Of a stretch of 9,344 nucleotides of DNA, positions 1-5,746 are shown in pieces. Under the pieces are notes generated by a model. That model was not told the origin of the DNA. It was given only the letters and a program-made list of their open reading frames with translations, and searched no databases. Numbering within the stretch: the first letter of the stretch is position 1; each line of letters begins with the position of its first letter. Source of the DNA: Methanothrix harundinacea (lineage in GTDB: Archaea; Halobacteriota; Methanosarcinia; Methanotrichales; Methanotrichaceae); NCBI GenBank assembly GCA_002502785.1, contig DAQG01000012.1, positions 1-9,344 on the forward strand, given 5' to 3'. The translations under genes were made by a program, and so were the position numbers.

Positions 1-194
1 TTAGATCTTGGAGAGGGGTAAGTATGTAATGAAGGAAAAGCCTTCATCCGGTAACTCGCTTCTTTGCAGATATGTTTGAGGTTGACAGCCAATTCTTTAG
101 CAATGTCTTCATCACTAGCATCTTTGAATCCCTCATTAAGCCGCTTCCAAAGTGTAGTGTCCTCAAGGCTTTTGAGCATCATGACCGATGGCAT
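1..194 (-). CDS. 5' part of an unrecognised minus-strand gene (runs off left edge)
   Basis: On the minus strand an ATG at 192-194 opens a frame that is still open at base 3, giving about 64 residues that begin MPSVMMLKSLEDTTLWKRL. A plausible ribosome binding site (GGTGAGG) lies about 8-10 bases upstream of the ATG. The peptide is charged and looks helical (KRLNEGFKDASDEDIAKEL, then KHICKEASYRMKAFPSL), as expected of a soluble protein. An overlapping plus-strand frame at 72-284 looks hydrophobic and non-protein-like, so I prefer the minus reading. The DNA is more AT-rich than the central genes. The family is not recognised with confidence; the N-terminus faintly resembles the opening of archaeal HD-domain or ATP-binding regulatory proteins, but the diagnostic part is outside the window. 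Confidence 0.5.
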   Translation of the reverse strand, partial: MPSVMMLKSLEDTTLWKRLNEGFKDASDEDIAKELAVNLKHICKEASYRMKAFPSLHTYPSPRS

Positions 195-338
195 GTCAGA
201 ATCCTCACCAGTTCACTGATTATTGCAAAGGATATTAATCTCACTGATCGATCCAACCATTTGAGACTGTTCAAAATTATCTAGCTACAATGATACAAAA
301 CCCAGATAGCGCAGACAGCGGAACTCTTTTCAACCAAA

Positions 339-370
339 ACCGCCCACCACCGCCCATCATTGTATATTAT
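339..370 (+). promoter_or_regulatory. Promoter of the symporter operon: 10-bp tandem repeat plus TATA box
   Basis: An archaeal TATA-like element (TATATTAT, 363-370) lies about 95 bases upstream of the first start codon, so a start site near 390 would leave a leader of about 75 nt. Directly upstream are two 10-bp units (ACCGCCCACC at 339-348 and ACCGCCCATC at 349-358, 9 of 10 identical). They are spaced by one helical turn and overlap the BRE position, which suits an operator. The segment 361-376 is also an imperfect palindrome (TGTA...TACA). Both calls rest on pattern alone. Confidence 0.45.
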
Positions 371-464
371 CGTACATGATTGGAGGAGAGATCGATTTGA
401 TTCCAAGAGACCTTGCACCGACGCTCTTAAACGCTCACAATTCACCGACGCGGAGGCGGACCTG

Positions 465-563
465 ATGTTTCTCGCGCCGACGCCATACCTGGCCCTTCTG
501 GCCTCGATAATAATTATGCTCGCAATTACCTTCTTTATAATTCTGAGGAGATCCGATGCTTAA
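465..563 (+). CDS. Small single-span membrane protein, symporter-linked
   Basis: This 32-residue ORF (MFLAPTPYLALLASIIIMLA then ITFFIILRRSDA) begins at an ATG with a perfect GGAGG eight bases upstream (452-456). The frame is open back to an ATG at 360, but that codon lies in the TATA region, so the start at 465 is preferred. The peptide is one hydrophobic helix (about residues 8-27) followed by a basic RRSDA tail, which predicts an N-out/C-in single-pass protein. Its stop (561-563) overlaps the start of the sodium:solute symporter gene (ATG 556-558) by 8 nt, so the two are probably translationally coupled. Small hydrophobic partner genes next to SSS-family symporters are known in prokaryotes, and an accessory role is inferred from position. 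I do not recognise a named family. It could also be a leader peptide that only couples translation. Confidence 0.6.
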   Translation: MFLAPTPYLALLASIIIMLAITFFIILRRSDA

Positions 564-1986
564 CCAGATCCTTCTCGTCGCCTACGTCGCTGTCATCGTC
601 ATCCTCTCGATAAGGCTCCGGCAGGGGACCTTTGCGGGATTCGTCATCTCCGACAGAAACGTTATGTACCCCGCCGTCATCGGGATCGCCTTCACCGCCG
701 CCTACTTCAGCGCGGCATCGTTTTTGGGAGGGGGCGGGTACGGCCTCATCGCCGGCTTCCCCTGGGTGATCTGGGCGACCCTCATGCACGTCGCCTTCGC
801 CTGCCTCGCCTGGCTGATGGCCCCCAAAATCTGGGCGATGGCCAAGTCCTACGACGCCAAGACCGTCCCCCAGTTTCTGGAACGGAGGTACGGCTCTCCC
901 AGCGGCAGGGTGCTTCTCGCGATGATAATGCTCGTGATGTACACCGTCTACCTGATCGCGATCTTCAAGGGATGCGCCCACCTCTTCGAGGGGCTTCTCG
1001 GGATCAGCTACATCCAGGGCCTCCTCATCGCCGTCGTCATCGTCGCCATCTACTACGCCATCGGGGGCCTTCCCGCCATCCTCTGGATCAGCTTCATCCA
1101 GGGGATCATAATGGTCGGCGGTGCGATCCTCCTCTACGCGGCCCTCCTCTACAACGGCGGGGGGACGGAGATCTGGGCGAACATCCCCGCGGCGGTGACG
1201 AGCATGTCCGGAGACCTCGTCCCCTGGCAGAAGACCGTCGGGACGGCCTTCTCGATAAGCCTGGGGCTTCTCGCGCTTCCCGACCTTCTCATCATGATCT
1301 TCTCTGCGAAAGACGGCCGGGTGGTGCGGTTCGCCGGGATCTACAGCCCGATTGCGATCGCCATATACGCCCTCTGCATCTTCTCGATCGGGGTTCTGGT
1401 CTACGGCGTCTTCACCGCCGAGGAGCTGGCCCCCTTCATCAAAAACCCCGACAGCCTCGTTCCCTTCGTCGCCACGTCGCTCCTCCCGCCGGGCTTTGAC
1501 GCCATCATCCTCCTTGCGGCGATATCGGCGGCGATGTCGACGATCAGCGCCATCGTCCTCGTGACGACCACGTCCCTCACCGCCGACACCCTCAAGTTCC
1601 TCCGGCCCGAGATCCCCGACGACCGGGTCCTCATCCTGACCAGGGTCGTGGGCGTCCTGATCATCGTGATCTCGGCCCTCATGGCCCGAAACGTCCCCGA
1701 GCTTATCGTGCCGCTGGTCTCCCTCAGCATGGGCGTCATCGCCTGCTGCGTCTTCATACCCCTGATATTCGGCCTCTACTGGGACCGGGGGACCTCGGCG
1801 GGCTTTGTCACGGGCCTCGTCGCCACCTTCGCCTCCATCGTCGTCTGGAACTTCTACGGCGACCCCATGATCCACCCGGTAATGATCGGCATCGTCGTCG
1901 GGACGGTGGCGTACCTTGCGGCAAGCCTCGCCACGAAGCCCCCGGACTCCTCTCAGATAATTTCGGTCGGAGGCGGGAAAGAGTAG
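556..1986 (+). CDS. Sodium:solute symporter (SSS family)
   Basis: This 476-residue polytopic protein has about 13 hydrophobic segments, the normal size for the SSS family (PutP, PanF, ActP, SGLT). It should import a solute across the cytoplasmic membrane driven by the sodium gradient. Family features include the N-terminal helix, the FVISDRN loop (about 29-35), the TM2-3 block AAYFSAASFLGGGGYGL (48-64), TVPQFLERRYGS (103-114), and the helix with AAISAAMSTISA (321-332). In that helix S328-T329 sit where the Na2-site Ser/Thr pair of PutP/vSGLT lies. The start ATG has GAGGAG five bases upstream (545-550). The substrate cannot be read from sequence. In an aceticlastic methanogen a carboxylate such as acetate is an attractive inference, but amino acids or pantothenate are equally possible. 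It is the second gene of an operon behind the 32-residue membrane peptide. Confidence 0.93.
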   Translation: MLNQILLVAYVAVIVILSIRLRQGTFAGFVISDRNVMYPAVIGIAFTAAYFSAASFLGGGGYGLIAGFPWVIWATLMHVAFACLAWLMAPKIWAMAKSYDAKTVPQFLERRYGSPSGRVLLAMIMLVMYTVYLIAIFKGCAHLFEGLLGISYIQGLLIAVVIVAIYYAIGGLPAILWISFIQGIIMVGGAILLYAALLYNGGGTEIWANIPAAVTSMSGDLVPWQKTVGTAFSISLGLLALPDLLIMIFSAKDGRVVRFAGIYSPIAIAIYALCIFSIGVLVYGVFTAEELAPFIKNPDSLVPFVATSLLPPGFDAIILLAAISAAMSTISAIVLVTTTSLTADTLKFLRPEIPDDRVLILTRVVGVLIIVISALMARNVPELIVPLVSLSMGVIACCVFIPLIFGLYWDRGTSAGFVTGLVATFASIVVWNFYGDPMIHPVMIGIVVGTVAYLAASLATKPPDSSQIISVGGGKE

Positions 1987-2054
1987 CGTCTCTTCGGACC
2001 GGCACCGTTTGCCGTGCACGCTTCGACCCCGGCCCGGCCAGACCTCCGGCAGGA

Positions 2055-2062
2055 AGATATAC
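2055..2062 (+). promoter_or_regulatory. Possible TATA box of the GHMP-family gene
   Basis: AGATATAC stands out in an otherwise GC-rich 148-bp gap after the symporter. It is about 80 bases before the start codon, which would give a start site near 2085 and a 50-60 nt leader. The same gap holds only a weak inverted repeat near 2000 (CGGCA...TGCCG) as a terminator candidate, so read-through from the symporter operon is also possible. Confidence 0.3.
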
Positions 2063-2134
2063 CTCGGCAGGGCCTGATAATGCATGGTCGAAGGAAGTTT
2101 TTGGAGAGGAATCCTAGGTTGGAGGCGGTGAAAG

Positions 2135-3217
2135 TTGCCCACGATGAAGATCCGCGGCGGGGACCTGGACCTGGTGGAGTACGAGTTCAGCCCCTTCTAC
2201 CCTGGTGAGAAGGTCAACACCCTGGGGATCAAGAAGGCCCAGAAGCTTGAGCCGGTCGAGGGGAAGATCCGGGTCACGACGCCGGCGAGGATCCACCTTA
2301 CCGTCCTGGACATGAACCGGTTTGCGCCAAACAGGCCCGGCGGCGGTGGGGTGGGCTTTGCCCTCCAGATTTATTGCTTCGCCGAGGTCGGGTGCACGCC
2401 CGAAGAGACGACCGTTGACTACTCGAGGGAGCCGATCGTCCGCCATTTCGCCGAGGTCTTCAAAAAGACGGTCGGCTACGACGGCGGCTTCAAAATAAAG
2501 GTCCGAGACCACGAGCAAAAGCACGTCGGCCTCGGGTTCACCGGCTCGGTCCTCGTCGCCCTGGCCACCGCCATGAACGAGGCCGTCGGCTCACACCTGA
2601 CAAAAGATGAGATCAGGCTATTGATCGGGAACAACTACGTCGAGGAGACCGAGGACGGGCGGGTCACTTTGGGCTTTGAGACCGGCGTCGGCCCCGCCGC
2701 CGTCACCTACGGCGGGATGGCGGTGACCGGAGACGAGCTGGCCCTCGCCTACCACCACCCCTTCGCCGAGGGAAAGAACGTCTTCATCATCATCCCCGAG
2801 ACGACCGTCTCATCGTCCGGGAGGGAGGAGTTCGACCTTCTGATGAACAGGGCTCGAAACCTCGACTACCAGGACCGGGAGCTTAAAGCCTACTTCATCC
2901 TGATGGACCTGATCCCGGCCCTGGAACGCGGAGACCTCAAAAAGATCGGAGACGTCATCTGGGAGATCGAGTTCCGGGGGTCGAAGCGGGCCGAGGTCGA
3001 GCACCACGGCTTTGAGATCTACGAGCATATGAGCAGGCTCCGGGAGGCGGGCCTCGAGTTTGTGGGGATGAGCTCCGTCGGCCCGTCGATCGCCGTCGTC
3101 ACCGATAAGTCGGAGACGGAGATGGCCAAGATTCTGGGGCCGATGGGACTGAAGGTTGCGATATCCACGAAGGTCGACAACCAGGGGCTGAAGGTCGAGC
3201 GGATCGGGCCGCATTAG
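2135..3217 (+). CDS. GHMP-superfamily protein, beta-RFAP-synthase-like
   Basis: This 360-residue protein belongs to the GHMP fold, closest in style to beta-ribofuranosylaminobenzene 5'-phosphate synthase. That enzyme joins PRPP and 4-hydroxy/aminobenzoate at the first committed step of (tetrahydro)methanopterin synthesis. Visible motifs are TPARIHLTVLDMN (49-61, the family's N-terminal RIH signature), the GHMP phosphate loop KHVGLGFTGSV (129-139), GFETGVGPAAVTYGG (180-194) and the C-terminal VGMSSVGPSI (310-319). It differs from canonical sequences as I recall them by an N-terminal extension of about 45 residues before RIH and by a phosphate loop reading GLGFTGS rather than GLGSGTQ. It may therefore be a diverged paralogue with another substrate. 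Two starts are possible: TTG 2135 (GGAGG 9 bases upstream, 2121-2125) or ATG 2144 (MKIRGGDLDL, with GGCGGTGA 12 bases upstream). Its TAG overlaps the stop of the converging gene by 4 nt. Confidence 0.75.
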   Translation: MPTMKIRGGDLDLVEYEFSPFYPGEKVNTLGIKKAQKLEPVEGKIRVTTPARIHLTVLDMNRFAPNRPGGGGVGFALQIYCFAEVGCTPEETTVDYSREPIVRHFAEVFKKTVGYDGGFKIKVRDHEQKHVGLGFTGSVLVALATAMNEAVGSHLTKDEIRLLIGNNYVEETEDGRVTLGFETGVGPAAVTYGGMAVTGDELALAYHHPFAEGKNVFIIIPETTVSSSGREEFDLLMNRARNLDYQDRELKAYFILMDLIPALERGDLKKIGDVIWEIEFRGSKRAEVEHHGFEIYEHMSRLREAGLEFVGMSSVGPSIAVVTDKSETEMAKILGPMGLKVAISTKVDNQGLKVERIGPH

Positions 3218-4083
3218 ACAAAGGGGTCCGGCAGTTTCTCCTCCGGCCCGTAAGGAAGCGTCGCCCTGTGCATGACGAGTCCGGACTCGAAGTGAAGCGC
3301 TCTATTCAGGACCAGCTGCTTTCCCAGATCGGTCAGGGCGTAGACAGGTATCGAGATCCCGATCTGGAGCTTCGCCCGCCTTCCCACCACCTCTCGAACC
3401 GACCGCGAGGCGCAGGCCCAGACGACGTCGCAAGTTTCGGCCAGGACGCGGGCCTGGTCCTCGGCGACGTCGAGGTTGTGGACCGCGAATATGACCGGCC
3501 CCTCGCCCGGCGAAGTTGAAGCCATCTTTCTGATCTCTTCAGCCTCGAAAGCCCTTCTGCCCGTGATGGTGACTACAACCCTCTTGCCCTCAAACCCTGA
3601 GTCCAAGGCTCTCTTGTATCCTTCGACCTGATCGATAGTGCACCGATCGTTGAGGAGGATGCACCCCCTCTCTTCGAGTCCAGCCTGGATCTCCTCGATC
3701 GGCTCGGTTCTGACGAGGCCAGTCATGTGGGCGCCGAGGGCGGCGACGACCTCGGGCCTCGTGGCGACGACCGTTCCCGCACCCTCGCAGACGACGACGG
3801 CCGCATCCACGAGCCCCCCTTTCATCCCGTCGGAGATCATCTCCGAGGCGCCGAAGCTGACGGGCCGCTTCGAAAGCTCCAGGACCCGGCCGGGCCCGTA
3901 CATCCCCAGATCCTCGATGTGACTTTTCAGGACGGACTCGACGGTCTTTCGAGACTCAGCCTCGTGGCCGTAGAGGCCGCTTCGCAGGGGGCACCACCTC
4001 ACCTTCGGGTCTGAGAGAACCTCGATCCTGCCGTCCCTCACCCTCACGAGAGCCCCTGCCATCTCCACTAGATGTTCTGCCAA
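3214..4083 (-). CDS. Putative methanogenesis marker protein 8 (DUF2099)
   Basis: This 289-residue soluble protein matches the methanogenesis marker protein 8 family (TIGR03275/DUF2099). The family is found essentially only in methanogens and relatives and has no established biochemical role that I know of. Recognisable blocks are the N-terminal EHLVEM...VRVRDGRIEV, VRWCPLRSGLYG (28-39), VVVCEGAGTVVATRPE (96-111), TIDQVEGYKRA (149-159), IFAVHNLDVAEDQA (198-211), VWACASRSVREVVG (221-234) and ISIPVYALTDLGK (243-255). Cysteines C31, C99 and C224 fall inside these blocks and are the most likely functional ones. The start is a TTG at 4081-4083 with only a weak AAGGTC upstream. The alternative ATG at residue 8 would cut into the conserved N-terminus. 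It lies 27 bp behind msrB on the same strand and is probably its operon partner. There is no terminator before the converging GHMP gene, because the stops overlap. Confidence 0.88.
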   Translation of the reverse strand: MAEHLVEMAGALVRVRDGRIEVLSDPKVRWCPLRSGLYGHEAESRKTVESVLKSHIEDLGMYGPGRVLELSKRPVSFGASEMISDGMKGGLVDAAVVVCEGAGTVVATRPEVVAALGAHMTGLVRTEPIEEIQAGLEERGCILLNDRCTIDQVEGYKRALDSGFEGKRVVVTITGRRAFEAEEIRKMASTSPGEGPVIFAVHNLDVAEDQARVLAETCDVVWACASRSVREVVGRRAKLQIGISIPVYALTDLGKQLVLNRALHFESGLVMHRATLPYGPEEKLPDPFV

Positions 4084-4110
4084 ACGAATCGACCTTCTAG
4101 AATCGCTTCT

Positions 4111-4527
4111 TCATACCTCAACGTTCCGCGAATCATCCAGGACGAACTTCAGGGCCACCGAGTTCGTGCAGTACCTCTGCCCCGTCGGAGGCGGCCCATC
4201 CTCGAAGACGTGGCCGAGGTGGGCGTCGCACCTCGCACATACTACCTCGGTTCGGGTCATGCCGTAGCTCTTGTCCTCTCTCGTCTCGATGCTCTCATCG
4301 GAGATCGGCGCCCAGAAGCTCGGCCAGCCCGACCCAGAGTCGAACTTCGCCTTTGAGGAGAAGAGGTCGTTTCCGCAAGAGACGCACCGGTAGATACCCT
4401 TCTCCTTGAAGTTGTAGTACTTGCCAGAGAAGGGGGGTTCGGTCCCCCGCTTCCTGGTGACGAGGTACTCCTCCCAGCTGAGGATCTTCTTCCACTCATC
4501 GTCGGTCCTGACGACCTTTTCCACCAT
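4111..4527 (-). CDS. msrB: Peptide-methionine (R)-S-oxide reductase MsrB
   Basis: This cytoplasmic repair enzyme reduces methionine-R-sulfoxide in oxidised proteins. The 138-residue form has the full MsrB fold: GTEPPFSGKYYN (28-39), the zinc knuckle CVSC (C48/C51), SGSGWPSFWAPIS (64-76), the second knuckle CARCDAHLGHVFEDG (C97/C100) and the catalytic cysteine in RYCTNS (C120). The position that holds the resolving Cys in two-Cys enzymes (SGCGWPSF) is Ser66 here, and no other free cysteine exists, so this is a one-Cys type that must be recycled directly by an external thiol. I choose ATG 4525-4527 because GGCGGTGA ends five bases upstream. A GTG at 4536 would add three residues but overlaps that ribosome binding site. 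It lies between the nitroreductase and the marker-8 gene on the same strand. An AAAATTT element at 4566-4572 could be its own promoter. Confidence 0.95.
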   Translation of the reverse strand: MVEKVVRTDDEWKKILSWEEYLVTRKRGTEPPFSGKYYNFKEKGIYRCVSCGNDLFSSKAKFDSGSGWPSFWAPISDESIETREDKSYGMTRTEVVCARCDAHLGHVFEDGPPPTGQRYCTNSVALKFVLDDSRNVEV

Positions 4528-4589
4528 CGGCCTCACCGCCTTTCAGCTCGACCTCTATCGGCCTCGAAATTTTCATCTAGGAGTCCTCA

Positions 4590-5108
4590 TCACCAAGTCT
4601 CGAAGGCGACGATCTCATCCATATCCTTCCTTGGCCTCGGGAAGGGCGACTCGTCCGGATAGCCGATTGCAAGGAGCGCCACGACTCTCACCTCGGGAGG
4701 GATGCTAAGAACCTTCTTCACCTCCTCCTCGTAGAAGGCTCCGATCCAGCATGTGCCTAAACCCTCCTCCACCGCCTTCAAGGTCATGTGGTCGACGGCT
4801 ATGGCGAGATCGATGGGGTATGTGAGCTGGCCGCATGTCATGACGTAATCGGTCACTGTGGCACAGGCGGCGATCACCACTGGAGCCTCGCCGACGAAGG
4901 TCTGGCCCTTGGCAGCCTCGGCGAGCCTCTTTCTCCTCGATCCATCCCTGACGACGACGAACCTCCACTCCTGGAGGTTTCTGGCGGAGGGCGCGAGCCT
5001 CCCGGTCTCCAGAACCCGATCAAGCTTATCGTTCTCTATATTTCGGGTCTGGTACTTTCTCACGCTCCTCCTATTTCGGATCGCCTCGGAGACATCCATC
5101 ACGATCAC
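4590..5108 (-). CDS. Nitroreductase-family flavoprotein
   Basis: This 172-residue protein is of the nitroreductase superfamily, FMN-dependent NAD(P)H oxidoreductases that usually act as homodimers. The evidence is the N-terminal AIRNRRSVRKY (9-19, phosphate-binding arginines), APSARNLQEWRFVVV (39-53, FMN ribityl and ring contacts), the central helix AVDHMTLKAVEEGLGTCWIG (104-123) and LLAIGYPDESP (145-155). It is short for the superfamily, as is common in archaea and anaerobes. The physiological substrate cannot be read off; nitroaromatics, quinones or a flavin are all possible. The GTG start (5106-5108) overlaps the stop of the upstream winged-helix gene in a GTGA tetranucleotide, which is a strong sign of translational coupling. 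Downstream starts (GTG 5102, ATG 5099) are also possible. A regulator of the same transcript probably controls it. Confidence 0.9.
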   Translation of the reverse strand: MIVMDVSEAIRNRRSVRKYQTRNIENDKLDRVLETGRLAPSARNLQEWRFVVVRDGSRRKRLAEAAKGQTFVGEAPVVIAACATVTDYVMTCGQLTYPIDLAIAVDHMTLKAVEEGLGTCWIGAFYEEEVKKVLSIPPEVRVVALLAIGYPDESPFPRPRKDMDEIVAFETW

Positions 5109-5347
5109 GCCCTCTTCTTCAGCTCTTTTTGGACCTCAATCCCAAGGTCGGTGAAGTTCCAGACCCCATCATTCTCCTTTATCAGCCCTTTCTCCGAGAT
5201 ATCTTCCAGCACCCTTCCCACGGCTGGAGCCGTTAGGTGGCTGAACTTGGCGATCTTGGTTGCGGACTGGGGCCCCTTCGACCCGATTACCTCCATAATC
5301 CTGATCCTCTGCTTGTTTCCCATAACGAATCCGATCATCTCTTCCAT
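5105..5347 (-). CDS. Small winged-helix transcriptional regulator
   Basis: This 80-residue protein is a single winged helix-turn-helix domain. It opens MEEMIGFVMGNKQRIRIMEVI, followed by KGPQSATKIAKFSHLTAPAVGRVLEDISEKGLI (recognition helix about residues 38-52) and a wing with DGVWNFTDLGIEVQKEL. The layout is that of small ArsR/MarR-like archaeal regulators common in Methanosarcinales. No metal-binding cysteines are present, so it is not a classical metal-sensing ArsR. I choose ATG 5345-5347 because GGTGGAG lies seven bases upstream. A TTG at 5365 would add six residues but sits in the promoter-proximal leader. It overlaps the nitroreductase by 4 nt and is the first gene of the cluster, so autoregulation together with the downstream redox genes is a reasonable inference. 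Confidence 0.85.
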   Translation of the reverse strand: MEEMIGFVMGNKQRIRIMEVIGSKGPQSATKIAKFSHLTAPAVGRVLEDISEKGLIKENDGVWNFTDLGIEVQKELKKRA

Positions 5348-5383
5348 AATCTCGCTCCACCACAAGGGTCAAATCTTGCGTTA

Positions 5384-5393
5384 GGTTTATGTT
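5384..5393. promoter_or_regulatory. Shared AT-rich core of two divergent promoters (SRP RNA / regulator operon)
   Basis: Only about 63 bp separate the regulator's ATG (5347) from the 5' end of the SRP RNA (near 5411). On the plus strand GTTTATGT (5385-5392) lies about 22-25 bases before the RNA start, the normal archaeal TATA distance. On the minus strand the same bases read ACATAAAC, about 25 bases before a likely start near 5360. One TATA-like element may therefore serve both directions, or the minus promoter may use a weaker neighbour. Confidence 0.45.
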
Positions 5394-5410
5394 CCACCAA
5401 ATAACTCTAA

Positions 5411-5731
5411 GATGCGCGGGCTAGTCCGGGTGGCTCGGCGTCACCTGTAACCCGAGATCGCCGATATGCGGGGGACGAAGCTGGTGGACGACTGCGTGTG
5501 CTGCAGGTTCAGTCCAGTTGCCGACTGTGATTCTCCGCCCTGTGGGGACAGCATTGATGTCCGGGCCTGCCGGAGGGCAGGTCTGTTCATCTCAACTGCG
5601 GGGACCGGTTCAGGCCCGGAAGGGAGCAGACCTACCGCGGATAACTGTCGCTTGCAGACTTGCGGGGAGGAGAACGTTTCTGGGTCAACTGGCCTGTGGT
5701 GTTGCAGGCAACCGCCGGCGCGCCCGCATTA
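5411..5731 (+). ncRNA. ffs: Signal recognition particle RNA (archaeal 7S RNA)
   Basis: This is the complete archaeal SRP RNA, the scaffold that binds SRP19 and SRP54 and directs nascent secreted and membrane proteins to the translocon. The termini pair (ATGCG at 5412-5416 with CGCAT at 5725-5729), closing the long rod. The 5' Alu domain carries the conserved CCTGTAAC segment (5444-5451) and its two GC-rich loop stems. In the S domain, helix 6 is CCTGCC-GGAG-GGCAGG (5566-5581) with the GNAR tetraloop bound by SRP19. Helix 8 is the highly conserved GGTTCAGGCCCGGAAGGGAG-CAGACC block (5607-5632) with a GGAA loop (5618-5621) and the asymmetric loop bound by SRP54. The length of about 321 nt fits archaeal SRP RNAs. 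The exact ends are inferred from pairing, the TATA distance and the AT-rich tract after 5730. Small ORFs on this stretch are spurious. Confidence 0.96.
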
Positions 5732-5746
5732 AAAATAATTTTATTC
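5730..5746. terminator. AT-rich bidirectional terminator between SRP RNA and hsp20
   Basis: TTAAAAATAATTTTATT follows the closing stem of the SRP RNA and overlaps the Hsp20 stop codon (TAA at 5741-5743). Read in the plus direction it gives a T-rich AATTTTATT; in the minus direction it gives ATTATTTTT. It can serve as the oligo-T terminator of both converging genes. Confidence 0.55.

Noticed and set aside
72..284. 70-codon plus-strand ORF near the left edge
   Set aside because: There is no clear ribosome binding site and the product is not protein-like. The opposite strand gives a charged, plausible N-terminus with a ribosome binding site.
360..464. N-terminal extension of the small membrane ORF back to ATG 360
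   Set aside because: The extension begins inside the probable TATA box and lacks a ribosome binding site. ATG 465 has a perfect one.
535..2142. 535-codon open frame on the minus strand
   Set aside because: It lies entirely antisense to the symporter and its product is a low-complexity Arg/Asp/Glu/Gly/His mixture, the typical antisense shadow of a GC-rich hydrophobic protein.
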